Source: Candidatus Rokuibacteriota bacterium (GTDB lineage: Bacteria; Methylomirabilota; Methylomirabilia; Rokubacteriales; CSP1-6). Taken from it: a stretch of 32,211 bases of DNA. Positions 1 through 7,503 of the stretch are shown piece after piece. Location of the stretch: NCBI GenBank assembly GCA_003221515.1, contig QHSI01000029.1, positions 1-32,211 of the forward strand. Reading direction: 5' to 3'. The notes below the pieces were generated by a model. That model was given only the letters and a program-made list of their open reading frames with translations, was not told the DNA's origin and did no database searches. Both the position numbers and the translations under genes were made by a program. The first letter of the stretch is position 1. Each line of letters starts with the position of its first letter.

Positions 1-273
1 GAGGGACGCGGGTTCGCGGAGGTCGAGGCGGACGTCGCCGCCGAGGGCGCGCGGCGCGGTGGCGGGCGGCCCTCGCTCCTGCAAGACGTGATGCGCGGGC
101 GCCGCACCGAGATCGAGTACCTGAACGGCTACGTCTGCCAGCAGGGGCGGCGCGTGGGCGTGAAGACACCGATCAACGACGCCGTCGTCGCGGCCGTGAA
201 GAGCTTCCCGGTGGGTCAGCTCAAGCCCGACCCGAAGAACCTCGACCCGATTCTGAAGATCCTGCCGTTCTAG
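1..273 (+). CDS. panE: 2-dehydropantoate 2-reductase, C-terminal part (5' end outside window)
   Basis: The reading frame is open from base 1 and ends at TAG 271-273, giving the last 90 residues of a protein. The segment PSLLQDVMRGRRTEIEYLNG, followed by a lysine-threonine-proline-isoleucine-asparagine stretch (KTPIN), matches the C-terminal domain of the PanE/ApbA ketopantoate reductase family. That domain binds the substrate through Ser and Asn residues in this region, and the full enzyme uses NADPH to reduce ketopantoate to pantoate on the way to coenzyme A. The N-terminal Rossmann domain lies outside the window, so true PanE cannot be separated from a paralogous reductase. The stop is 2 bases before the next start codon, which suggests co-transcription with the acetyltransferase gene. 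Confidence 0.85.
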   Translation, partial: EGRGFAEVEADVAAEGARRGGGRPSLLQDVMRGRRTEIEYLNGYVCQQGRRVGVKTPINDAVVAAVKSFPVGQLKPDPKNLDPILKILPF

Positions 274-275
274 CG

Positions 276-797
276 ATGGCGACACGGGCGATGACGATCG
301 CGCGCCTGGCCGTCGTCGGCGACGCGGCCGCCATCGCCCGCATCTACAACCAGGGCATCGAAGAGCGGGTGGCCACCTTCGAGACCGAGCCGCGGACGGC
401 CGCCCAGATCGCGGCACAGCTGGCCGACAAGGGCGATCGGTTTCCCACCGTCGTGGTCGAGCGTGATGGCGTCGTCGTGGCGTGGGCGACCGCCGGGCCC
501 TATCGCGGCCGGCCGGCGTACGCGGGCGTCGCGGAGCATTCGGTGTACGTCGACCGCGCCGCGCGCGGCTCCGGCGCCGGCCGCGTCGCGCTCGAAGCGC
601 TGTTCCGAGAGTACGAGGCGCGTGGCTTCTGGAAGCTGGTCTCGCGGATCTTCCCGGAGAACACCGCGAGCCTCGTCCTGCACGAACGCGCGGGCTTCCG
701 GGTCGTCGGAACCTATCAGCGCCACGGCAAGCTCGGCGTCGAGTGGCGCGACTGCGTGATCGTCGAGAAGCTCCTCGGCGACGCCGCAGCGCGCTGA
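276..797 (+). CDS. GNAT family N-acetyltransferase, phosphinothricin acetyltransferase-like
   Basis: The 173-residue protein has the full Pat/Bar-type GNAT layout. The N-terminal DAAAIARIYNQGIEERVATF segment is typical of the family. The acetyl-CoA loop RGSGAG lies in the middle and the C-terminal part reads HERAGFRVVGTYQRHGKLG. Family members acetylate the amino group of phosphinothricin, methionine sulfoximine or related amino acids in the cytoplasm; the substrate here cannot be read from sequence. The family N-terminus normally begins close to MTIR, so the in-frame ATG at 291 (MTIARLAVVG) is an alternative to the ATG at 276. It follows the panE-like gene by 2 bases and ends just before two strong hairpins. 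Confidence 0.88.
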   Translation: MATRAMTIARLAVVGDAAAIARIYNQGIEERVATFETEPRTAAQIAAQLADKGDRFPTVVVERDGVVVAWATAGPYRGRPAYAGVAEHSVYVDRAARGSGAGRVALEALFREYEARGFWKLVSRIFPENTASLVLHERAGFRVVGTYQRHGKLGVEWRDCVIVEKLLGDAAAR

Positions 798-821
798 GGA
801 CCTATCGGAAAATCGAGGCGC

Positions 822-840
822 GCCCCGGCACAGCCGGGGC
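822..840. terminator. Hairpin, 8-bp stem, between convergent genes
   Basis: GCCCCGGC (822-829) pairs perfectly with GCCGGGGC (833-840) around a 3-base loop. It lies 25 bases after the acetyltransferase stop. No T tract follows, so action as an intrinsic terminator is an inference from position and stability. Confidence 0.45.
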
Positions 841-861
841 GGGTCCGAGCGCGGGGGGCTT

Positions 862-883
862 GGGGGGCCCTTCGGGGCCCCCC
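862..883. terminator. UUCG-capped hairpin, likely bidirectional terminator
   Basis: GGGGGGCCC (862-870) and GGGCCCCCC (875-883) form a perfect 9-bp stem closed by a TTCG loop (871-874), the very stable C(UUCG)G class when read on the plus strand. It sits between two convergent genes and ends 2 bases from the alcohol dehydrogenase stop codon. The fold is symmetric and so could act on both strands. No U tract is present. Confidence 0.55.
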
Positions 884-885
884 AT

Positions 886-1932
886 CTAGAACAGAAAAAC
901 TCCCTTGCCGGTGGTCTGCGTGTCGAAGAGGCGGTAGGCCTCCTCCGCTTGCTCGAGCCGGAAGCGGTGGGTGAGCAGACGTCCGAGGCTCACCTTGCGG
1001 TCGGCGATGAACTTCGCGCACTCGGCCTGGCCCACGCTCGAGAACGTCCACGATGCGTGGATCGTCAGCTGGCGCCGGATCATGTCCTGGCTGATGTCGA
1101 ACGTCGTCGTGTTGCCCTCGCCGACGAACGCCACGCGGCCCCAGGTCGTGGCGCTGCGCACCGCGGCCACGCGCGCGTCCGGGTTACCCGTACAGTCCAT
1201 CGCCGTCTCGACGCCCTCGCCGTGCGTGAGCTCGCGGACCGCGGCGACCGGGTCCGTCTCCTTCGCGTTGATGACCGCCTCGGCGCCGAACTCGCGCGCG
1301 AGGGCCAACCGCTCGGGGGCGACGTCGATCGCGATCACCCGGGCGCCCATCGCGCGCCCGAGCAGCGTCGCGCTGAGCCCGACCGGCCCCTGGCCGAAGA
1401 CCGCGAGCGTGTCGCGGCCGGAGACGTCCAGGCGCTTGAGCGCACCGTACGCGGTGCCGGTCCCGCACGAGATCGCCGCGCCCTCCTCGAAGGTGAGCGA
1501 CTCGGGCAGCGGGACGAGCGTGTACGCGGGCGCCGTCATGAACGGCGCGTGCCCGCCGTGGCCCGTCATGCCGTACACGACGATGCCCTGGCGGCAGAGC
1601 TGCGCCCAGCCGACGCGGCAGTGCTTGCAGCGGCCGCAGCCCTTGTAGTGGTGGACCATCACGCGCTGGCCCGTCGGCGCGTCGGCGTCGGCGACGCCCG
1701 GCCCGCGCCCGGCGACGACGCCGCACGGCTCGTGGCCGGCGACGACCGGTCCGCCCGTGCCGCCCAGGCCCAGCGCCGCCGCAGCGTTGCCGACGGCGCG
1801 GTACGGGTGCAGATCGCTGCCGCACATTCCCGACGCCTTCATGGCGACGACGACCTCGCCGGGACCCGGTGTCGGGTCCGGGAAATCACGAAGCTCGAGC
1901 TTTCGGCCTCCGAGAAAAACTACGCCGCGCAT
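886..1932 (-). CDS. Zinc-dependent alcohol dehydrogenase (MDR family)
   Basis: The 348-residue protein belongs to the medium-chain dehydrogenase/reductase superfamily. The catalytic-zinc residues are Cys37 (GMCGSD) and His67-Glu68 (GHEPCG). The structural-zinc set is intact: Cys99, Cys102, Cys105 and Cys113 in GCGRCKHCRVGWAQLC. The Rossmann motif FGQGPVGLSA follows near residue 180 and is the NAD(P) site. Such enzymes oxidise alcohols or polyols or reduce aldehydes; the natural substrate is not evident. The ATG at 1930-1932 has a strong ribosome-binding site (AAGGAGGG on the minus strand, 1936-1943). The gene is divergent from the MBL-fold gene and convergent with the acetyltransferase gene, separated from the latter by two hairpins. 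Confidence 0.92.
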   Translation of the reverse strand: MRGVVFLGGRKLELRDFPDPTPGPGEVVVAMKASGMCGSDLHPYRAVGNAAAALGLGGTGGPVVAGHEPCGVVAGRGPGVADADAPTGQRVMVHHYKGCGRCKHCRVGWAQLCRQGIVVYGMTGHGGHAPFMTAPAYTLVPLPESLTFEEGAAISCGTGTAYGALKRLDVSGRDTLAVFGQGPVGLSATLLGRAMGARVIAIDVAPERLALAREFGAEAVINAKETDPVAAVRELTHGEGVETAMDCTGNPDARVAAVRSATTWGRVAFVGEGNTTTFDISQDMIRRQLTIHASWTFSSVGQAECAKFIADRKVSLGRLLTHRFRLEQAEEAYRLFDTQTTGKGVFLF

Positions 1933-1950
1933 AAGCCCTCCTTTGCCGCT

Positions 1951-1959
1951 ACCCTAGCA
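1951..1959 (-). promoter_or_regulatory. Putative extended -10 promoter of the alcohol dehydrogenase gene
   Basis: On the minus strand this reads TGC-TAGGGT, an extended -10 element (TGn plus TAnnnT), 18 bases before the ATG. It resembles the TGC-TAGAGT before the FIST gene. No good -35 is visible. The complementary strand reads TACCCT and could serve the divergent MBL-fold gene. Confidence 0.35.
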
Positions 1960-1990
1960 CGCGGGAGTCGAGCCAATGAAGGGGGCGTCC

Positions 1991-2857
1991 ATGCCGACGA
2001 TCAAGCTCGGTGACGTGACGATTTCGCGGGTGATCGAGATCGACCGGTCGTCGTTCCCGACCGCGTCCATGCTGCCCGACTCGACTCCGGACCGGATCGC
2101 CGCTCACCATCCCTGGCTCAAGCCGCACTTCTTCGACGAGCGGACCGGCGATCTCGCGTCGCGGATCCAGAGCTACATCGTGCGGACGCCGCGGCACACC
2201 ATCGTGATCGACACCGGGGTCGGCAACGACAAGAACCGCAACGGCTCGCCCGCCTGGCACATGCGCAAGAGCTCCTACCTCGACGACCTCGCCGCGGCGG
2301 GCGTCACGCCCGATCACGTCGACTTCGTCCTGTGCACCCACCTGCACGTGGATCACGTCGGCTGGAACACGCGCTGGGACGGTGCGCGCTGGGCCCCGAC
2401 GTTCCCGACGGCCAAGTACGTCATCGCCGGCGCCGAGTGGGAGTTTTGGAAGTACGAGAGCGACGCCGGCAAAGAGGAATCGGGCTGCATCGCCGACAGC
2501 GTCGTGCCGGTGGTCGAGGCGGGTCAGGCCGTGCTCGTCGACAGCGACTACGCGGTCGATCAGTATCTTCGATTCGAGCCGTGGGTGGGTCACACGCCGG
2601 GCCACGTCTGCGTACGCCTGACCACCGCCGCCGGGACGGCCGTGTTCTCAGGCGACCTCATGCACCGGACCGTGCAGGTCGCCGAGCCCCAGTGGTCGAG
2701 CCGGTTCTGCTACGACGCGGCGCAGGCGCGCGCCACGCGCCGCGCGTTCGTCGAGCGCCACGCCGACTCGGGCACGATGATCCTGGCCGCGCACTTCCCG
2801 CATCCGGGCTACATCGTCCGCGAGGGCGGCGGCCACCGGTTCACGCTCGCGGCGTAG
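1991..2857 (+). CDS. Metallo-beta-lactamase-fold metallohydrolase
   Basis: The 288-residue protein carries the defining HxHxDH metal motif as His117-Leu-His119-Val-Asp121-His122 (CTHLHVDHVGW). A later histidine lies in VGHTPGHVCV, a bridging aspartate in FSGDLMHR, and a final histidine in LAAHFPHPG. This is a two-metal site. The overall form resembles the lactonase/quorum-quenching and general hydrolase branch of the superfamily, but the substrate cannot be assigned. I chose the ATG at 1991 (MPTIKLGDVTI) over the ATG at 1976 because a purine-rich GAAGGGGG sequence sits just upstream of it. The gene is divergent from the dehydrogenase gene and converges with the amidase gene with only 18 bases between stop codons. 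Confidence 0.9.
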   Translation: MPTIKLGDVTISRVIEIDRSSFPTASMLPDSTPDRIAAHHPWLKPHFFDERTGDLASRIQSYIVRTPRHTIVIDTGVGNDKNRNGSPAWHMRKSSYLDDLAAAGVTPDHVDFVLCTHLHVDHVGWNTRWDGARWAPTFPTAKYVIAGAEWEFWKYESDAGKEESGCIADSVVPVVEAGQAVLVDSDYAVDQYLRFEPWVGHTPGHVCVRLTTAAGTAVFSGDLMHRTVQVAEPQWSSRFCYDAAQARATRRAFVERHADSGTMILAAHFPHPGYIVREGGGHRFTLAA

Positions 2858-2875
2858 CGCCGCGGCGCTCCTGGA

Positions 2876-4309
2876 TCAGGAAACGAGCGCGGGTTTCCGA
2901 CTGAACCAGGGACGCGCGGCTTCGAGCTGCGCGGCCAGGCGGAACAGCGTCGCCTCGTCGCCGTAGCGGGCGACGATCTGCACGGCGACGGGCAGCCCGT
3001 CGGCCGTGTGGCCGAGCGGCAGCATCATCGCGGGCTGCCCGGTGATGTTGAACCACACGGTGAACGGCGAGAACGTGAACACCCGCTGCCAGTACTCGTC
3101 GACGTCGTCCATCATCATGTCGATCCAGCCGAGCTTCGGCGGCAGCGTCGCCAGGCCTGGCGTGAGCAGCACGTCCCAGTCGGCGTGGAACGCGGCCGTC
3201 TGACGGCCGAGCCGATGCGCGGCCTGGGTCGCGCTCACGTAGTCGGCGCCGCTCACCTTCTCGCCGAGCTTCGCGGTCGCCCAGGTGACCTTCTCAACTT
3301 CGTCTGCGCGGGCCGCGCGGCCTTTCGTCGGATGGCTGGCCAGGTTCACGACGGTGTTCGCCGACGCGAGCGTCAGGAACGTCGGGACCACCGCCGCGCG
3401 ATCGATCGCCGGGTCGGCCTGCTCCACGCGATGGCCGAGCTCGGCACAGAGCCTCGCGGCCTCGCCGAGCACGCGCAGGCTTTCGGCCTCGAGCTTGGCG
3501 CCGTTGGGTGCCTGGCTGGTCCACGCGATCCGCAGCGTGCCGGGCGCGGCGCCCACCTCGTCGCGGAACGGGCGCGCCGGCGGCGGCGCGGCGTAGGGAT
3601 CGCCCGCGCCCGGGCCGCACGTCGCGTCGAGCAGGGCGGCCGAGTCGCGCACCGAGAGCGTCACCGCGTGCTCGGCCGAGAGCCCGCCGAGCCCCTCGCC
3701 CAGGTACGGCGCCATTGTGTTGCGCCCGCGCGTGGGCTTGAGGCCGACGAGCCCGCAGCACGCCGCCGGCGCGCGTATCGAGCCGAAGCCGTCGGTCGCG
3801 TGTGCCATCGGGAGCATGCGCGCGCCCACCGCGGCGGCCGCGCCGCCGCTCGACCCGCCCGAGATCCGCGTCGGATCCCAGGGATTGCGCGTGGGGCCGT
3901 GGAGCTGCGGCTCGCAGGTGAGGGAGAGCCCGAGCTCGCACGTGTTGGTGCGGCCGAAGATGACGAGGCCGGCGCGCTTGAGCCGCCTCACGTGCTCGCT
4001 GTCGGCGGTGGGCGCGGGCGCGTCGGCGAAGAACCGGGAGCTCCGCGTCATCCGGACGCCGGCGATCGCCGCGGTCAGGTCCTTCATGAGAAACGGCACG
4101 CCCCTGAATGGCCCGTCGGGCAGGCCATCGGCGATCGCCCGCCGCCCGTAGTCGTAGAGCTCCATCGTCACCGCGTTGACCGCGCGGTTGCGCGCCTCGA
4201 CGCGCGCGATCGCGGCGTCGAGCAGCTCGCCCGGCGAGACCTGGCGCCGCCGCACCAGCTCGGCGAGGCCGAGCGCGTCGTAGCGCTCGTAGTCGGCGAA
4301 TCCGCTCAT
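2876..4309 (-). CDS. Amidase (amidase-signature family)
   Basis: The 477-residue enzyme carries the complete Ser-cisSer-Lys triad of the amidase-signature family: Lys76 in FLMKDL, cis-Ser153 in GGSSGG and nucleophile Ser177 in DGFGSIR. The 24-residue spacing between the two serines matches known members. The signature continues with PAACCGLVGLKPTRGRN. Family members hydrolyse carboxamides, including indoleacetamide, fatty-acid amides or misacylated tRNA. With no gatB or gatC partner nearby, a free-standing amidase is more likely than GatA. The usual glycine before GSIR is Phe here (DGFGSIR), which may affect the pocket. The start is the ATG at 4307-4309 (MSGFADYERY); an in-frame ATG at 4328-4330 adds seven residues. 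It is divergent from the metal transporter gene. Confidence 0.9.
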   Translation of the reverse strand: MSGFADYERYDALGLAELVRRRQVSPGELLDAAIARVEARNRAVNAVTMELYDYGRRAIADGLPDGPFRGVPFLMKDLTAAIAGVRMTRSSRFFADAPAPTADSEHVRRLKRAGLVIFGRTNTCELGLSLTCEPQLHGPTRNPWDPTRISGGSSGGAAAAVGARMLPMAHATDGFGSIRAPAACCGLVGLKPTRGRNTMAPYLGEGLGGLSAEHAVTLSVRDSAALLDATCGPGAGDPYAAPPPARPFRDEVGAAPGTLRIAWTSQAPNGAKLEAESLRVLGEAARLCAELGHRVEQADPAIDRAAVVPTFLTLASANTVVNLASHPTKGRAARADEVEKVTWATAKLGEKVSGADYVSATQAAHRLGRQTAAFHADWDVLLTPGLATLPPKLGWIDMMMDDVDEYWQRVFTFSPFTVWFNITGQPAMMLPLGHTADGLPVAVQIVARYGDEATLFRLAAQLEAARPWFSRKPALVS

Positions 4310-4378
4310 GCGCGTCTCATCGCCGGCCATGTTAGCCGAAACCTGCGCTCGTGGTGCGGGGCATAATGGGACGTCCTC

Positions 4379-5665
4379 ATGGTCGACACGCGCGAGCCCG
4401 AGCGGCACACTCACAATCCGGTCGCCCGCTACTTCAAGCTGCTCGGGCCCGGGCTCGTCACCGGCGCGTCGGACGACGACCCGAGCGGGATCACGACCTA
4501 CTCCGTCGCCGGCGCCTCGCTCGGCTACGGGATGCTGTGGACGGCGATGGCGACCCTGCCGCTGATGGCGGCCGTGCAACTCATCTGTGCGCGTATCGGC
4601 CTCGTCTCCGGGCGCGGCCTCGCCGGAGCGGTGCGGCGTCACTATCCGCGCCCGTTCCTCTACGTCGCGTGCCTGTTGCTTCTGGTCGCCAACGTCTTCA
4701 ACATCGCCGCCGACCTCGCGGGCATGGCCGACGCGACGGCGCTGCTCACCGGCGTGCCGCCGCTGGTGTGCGTCCCGGTCTTCGGTCTCGTGATCTGTCT
4801 GGTGACCGTCTACACGAGCTATGCACGCTTCGCCCGGTATCTCAAGTGGCTGACCGCGGTGCTGTTCGCCTACGTCGCGGCGGCGCTGCTGGCGAAGCCG
4901 GCGTGGCACGAGGTCCTCGTCGCCACGCTCGTGCCGAGCCTGCGCTGGGACCCGCTCTACGTCTCGACGCTCGTCGGCGTCCTCGGCACGACGATCTCGC
5001 CCTACCTCTTCTTCTGGCAGGCCTCTCAGGAGGTTGAGGAAGAAAAAGCTCGCGGCCGGCAGACCTTGGCCGAGCGGCAGGGCGCGACGCCGCACGAGCT
5101 GCGCGACGCGCGGCTCGACGTCGTCACTGGCATGTGCTTCTCGAATCTCGTGATGTACTTCATCATCCTCGGGACCGGCGCCACGCTCTACGGCGCCGGA
5201 CGGCGCGAGATCCAGAGCGCGCGCGAGGCCGCCGAGGCGCTCCGACCGCTGGCCGGCGACGCCGCCTATCTCCTGTTCGCGCTGGGCCTGGTCGGCACCG
5301 GGCTCCTCGCGATTCCGGTCCTGGCGGGGTCGGCGTCCTTCGCCGTCGCCGAGGTGTTCGGGTGGCGCTCGGGGCTCGATCTCTCGCCGCGGCGTGGTTC
5401 GCGCTTCTACCTAGTCTTCGCGGGAGCCGTCGCCGCGGGGATGCTGTTGGATCTGTCGGGAACGAACCCGATCCGCATGCTCTTCTTCTCCGCCGTCCTG
5501 AACGGGCTGCTGGCGCCGCCGCTCCTGCTCCTCGTCATGCTCGTCAGCAACAACCGCGCGATCATGGGCGAGCACTCGAATGGGATCTGGCTCAACGTGC
5601 TGGGCTGGTCGGCGACGGCTCTCATGTCGCTGGCGGCGGCCGCCTTCTTCGTGACCTCGCGGTGA
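4379..5665 (+). CDS. NRAMP-related divalent metal transporter with altered metal-site residues
   Basis: This 428-residue multi-span membrane protein opens with GPGLVTGASDDDPSG, the position of helix 1 in the NRAMP/SLC11 family, and has about eleven hydrophobic segments. In classical NRAMP the metal is held by Asp and Asn of a DPGN motif in helix 1 and by Met of an MPHN-type motif in helix 6. Here helix 1 reads DDDPSG (32-37) and helix 6 reads ISPYLFFWQ, with Ser207 at the usual methionine position. Those two changes suggest altered ion selectivity (Mg2+ or Mn2+ rather than Fe2+), which is an inference. A charged cytoplasmic loop (EVEEEKARGR) follows helix 6. Its stop is 13 bases from the DUF420 gene start. 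Confidence 0.85.
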   Translation: MVDTREPERHTHNPVARYFKLLGPGLVTGASDDDPSGITTYSVAGASLGYGMLWTAMATLPLMAAVQLICARIGLVSGRGLAGAVRRHYPRPFLYVACLLLLVANVFNIAADLAGMADATALLTGVPPLVCVPVFGLVICLVTVYTSYARFARYLKWLTAVLFAYVAAALLAKPAWHEVLVATLVPSLRWDPLYVSTLVGVLGTTISPYLFFWQASQEVEEEKARGRQTLAERQGATPHELRDARLDVVTGMCFSNLVMYFIILGTGATLYGAGRREIQSAREAAEALRPLAGDAAYLLFALGLVGTGLLAIPVLAGSASFAVAEVFGWRSGLDLSPRRGSRFYLVFAGAVAAGMLLDLSGTNPIRMLFFSAVLNGLLAPPLLLLVMLVSNNRAIMGEHSNGIWLNVLGWSATALMSLAAAAFFVTSR

Positions 5666-5678
5666 GGACGGCGGCGCC

Positions 5679-6197
5679 GTGAGAGACCGGTTCGCGCTCC
5701 TCGTGATCGCCGGCATGTCCGTCGCAATCGTCGGCCTGGTCGGCTATCTGCTCCTTGGCCATCAGCCGCCGAGCGCCGGGCCGGCCTGGGTCGCCGCGCT
5801 GCCCCTGCTCAACGCGTGCCTCAACGCGACGAGCGCTGCGCTGTTGACCGGCGGCTGGCTCTTCATCCGCCGACGCCGTGTCACCGCGCACAAGACGTGC
5901 ATGGTCTCGGCGCTCGTGGTGTCGACGCTGTTCCTCGTCTCCTACGTGACCTACCACTCGCTGGCGGGCTCGCGTCCCTTCGGGGGGCAGGGCTGGATCC
6001 GGCTGGTCTACTTCCCGCTGCTCGTCTCGCACATCGCGCTGGCGGCGGTGATCGTCCCGCTGGCCCTCACCACCGTCTATCACGCGCTCCGGGAGAGCTT
6101 TGCGCGGCACGTGAGGATTGCGCGCTGGACGCTCCCCCTCTGGCTCTACGTGTCGGTGACCGGCGTGCTCGTCTACTGGATGCTGTACCGGCTCTAG
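5679..6197 (+). CDS. DUF420 membrane protein, possible cytochrome oxidase assembly factor
   Basis: The 172-residue protein has about five transmembrane helices and the DUF420 pattern: LPLLNACLNATSAALLTGG, HKTCMVSA, SYVTYH, RLVYFPLLVSHIALA and a closing WLYVSVTGVLVYWML. DUF420 includes YozB/CtaM-like proteins linked to haem-copper oxidase assembly in Firmicutes. The conserved histidines in HKTCM, TYHS and SHIAL fit a haem or metal role, but no oxidase genes are nearby, so the function here is tentative. The start is GTG at 5679. Its Shine-Dalgarno-like GAGGA overlaps the stop of the metal transporter gene, which suggests translational coupling. Confidence 0.82.
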   Translation: MRDRFALLVIAGMSVAIVGLVGYLLLGHQPPSAGPAWVAALPLLNACLNATSAALLTGGWLFIRRRRVTAHKTCMVSALVVSTLFLVSYVTYHSLAGSRPFGGQGWIRLVYFPLLVSHIALAAVIVPLALTTVYHALRESFARHVRIARWTLPLWLYVSVTGVLVYWMLYRL

Positions 6198-6310
6198 CGC
6201 CTCGCCGTGTCGAGCAGCTCGCCGCGCAGGACCGTGACGGCCTTGCCGCCGAGCTTCACGCGATCGCCCACGACGCCGACGCGCGGATCCGGAGGCCCCG
6301 GCCCGAAGTG
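6194..6310 (-). pseudogene. C-terminal gene remnant, possibly PhzF-like
   Basis: The minus strand of this otherwise gene-free gap encodes PRVGVVGDRVKLGGKAVTVL plus a short tail ending at a stop (6194-6196). The pattern looks like real coding sequence and resembles the last beta strands of PhzF-type isomerases (…VxVGGxAVxVxxGEL). Further upstream in that frame the sequence becomes the promoter and start region of the divergent FIST gene, so only about 39 residues survive. I read it as the tail of a deleted gene. The family assignment is weak. Confidence 0.3.
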
Positions 6311-6321
6311 TAACAACAAAG

Positions 6322-6330
6322 TGCTAGAGT
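6322..6330 (+). promoter_or_regulatory. Putative extended -10 promoter of the FIST gene
   Basis: TGC-TAGAGT (6322-6330) is an extended -10 element. Six bases separate it from the ATG at 6337, so transcription would begin at or next to the start codon and the mRNA would be leaderless. No Shine-Dalgarno sequence precedes the ATG, which fits. The surrounding stretch is AT-rich for this genome. No convincing -35 is visible. Confidence 0.45.
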
Positions 6331-6336
6331 CCACCC

Positions 6337-7500
6337 ATGGTGGCCGCCGGATCCGGGCTCGCCGTCGGCGGGACGGCCGACAACGCCGCGCTCGAGGCGT
6401 CGCTCCACGCGCTCGCGAACAGTGGAGCCGATCGCGCCGACCTGGCGCTCGTCTTCGTCACCGGCGACGCGTACGGCCACGCGCACGCCCTCCTGCACGC
6501 GGTCCGGCGCGTCACCGGCGCGCCAGTCGTCCTCGGCTGTGACGGCGTCGGCGTCTTGACCGAGAAGCGAGAGGTCGAGGGCGAGTCGGCCGTCGCCGTC
6601 CTCGTGATCCGGTCCGAGCGCCTGGTCGCGACACCTTTCCTGCTGGAGGGGCAGGGCGAGCGCCCCGATCTCGGGACCGAGCTGGCCGAGCGGATCGGCG
6701 CCACCGTCGCCGAAGGCGGGTGCGTTCTGGTGCTGCCGGACGCGATCGGGTGCAACCCGCCGGCGCTCTTGACCCAGCTCCACGACGCCCTCGGCTTCGT
6801 GCCCGTGCTCGGCGCGCTCGCCGCCGGCGAGCCGATGTTCGAGCTCCACAACACCGAGGTCGCGCAGGGCGCCCTCGCCGGGGTCGCGCTGGCGGGCCTG
6901 ACGCCGATCATCGGCGTCACGCAGGGCTGCACGCCGATCGGCGAGCCCTACGTCATCACGCGCGCCGAGGCGAACGTGATCGAGCGCATCGCGAATCGAT
7001 CCGCGCTGGAGATGCTCGCAGAGGCCGTTCACTCGTTCCCCGACGGCGAGGCGCGCATCCAGCGCGCGGGCGTGTTCGCCGGCCTGGCGATGGATCCGGC
7101 CAAGTCCCCGCTCGAGCGCGGCGACTTTCTCGTGCGCAACCTCGTCGGCGCCGACCAGCGCAGCGGCGCGCTCGCGGTAGGCGAGCGCGTGCGCGTCGGG
7201 CAGACCGTGCAGTTCCAGATCCGCGACGCGGCGGCGTCGCGGGACGATCTCGTCGCGATGCTCGGGGAGGTGGCGGCGCGCCTGGACGGCCGGCGGCCGG
7301 CCTTCGGCTGCTACTTCGACTGCGCCGGCCGCGGGCGCGGGCTCTTCGGCGCGCCCGACCACGACGTCGCGCTGATCCGCGCGCGTCTCGGCGAATTCCC
7401 GCTGGTCGGATTCTTCGGCAACGGCGAGTTCGCGCCGATCGGCCGCCGCAACTTCTTCCACAACTACACCGGCGCGCTCGTCATCTTTCCGCAGGCGTGA
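6337..7500 (+). CDS. FIST domain sensory protein
   Basis: The 387-residue protein matches the two-part FIST_N/FIST_C layout. The N-terminal half contains the strand-loop VFVTGDAYGHAHALLHAVRR, a GCDGVGVL turn and a GCVLVLPDAIG segment. The C-terminal half ends with CYFDCAGRGRGLFGAPDHDV and LVGFFGNGEFAPIG, the most conserved part of FIST_C. FIST domains are thought to bind small ligands such as amino acids and usually feed histidine kinases or cyclic-di-GMP enzymes; this one is free-standing and has no output domain. The in-frame stop is 3 bases from the methyltransferase start, so the two probably form an operon. The ATG follows a putative -10 element by 6 bases. Confidence 0.85.
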   Translation: MVAAGSGLAVGGTADNAALEASLHALANSGADRADLALVFVTGDAYGHAHALLHAVRRVTGAPVVLGCDGVGVLTEKREVEGESAVAVLVIRSERLVATPFLLEGQGERPDLGTELAERIGATVAEGGCVLVLPDAIGCNPPALLTQLHDALGFVPVLGALAAGEPMFELHNTEVAQGALAGVALAGLTPIIGVTQGCTPIGEPYVITRAEANVIERIANRSALEMLAEAVHSFPDGEARIQRAGVFAGLAMDPAKSPLERGDFLVRNLVGADQRSGALAVGERVRVGQTVQFQIRDAAASRDDLVAMLGEVAARLDGRRPAFGCYFDCAGRGRGLFGAPDHDVALIRARLGEFPLVGFFGNGEFAPIGRRNFFHNYTGALVIFPQA

Positions 7501-7503
7501 GGG

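Noticed and set aside
4310-5095. N-terminal extension of the amidase frame up to base 5095
   Set aside because: The upstream 250 or so residues lie antisense to the metal transporter gene and have shadow composition. The amidase family N-terminus begins at MSGFADYERY.
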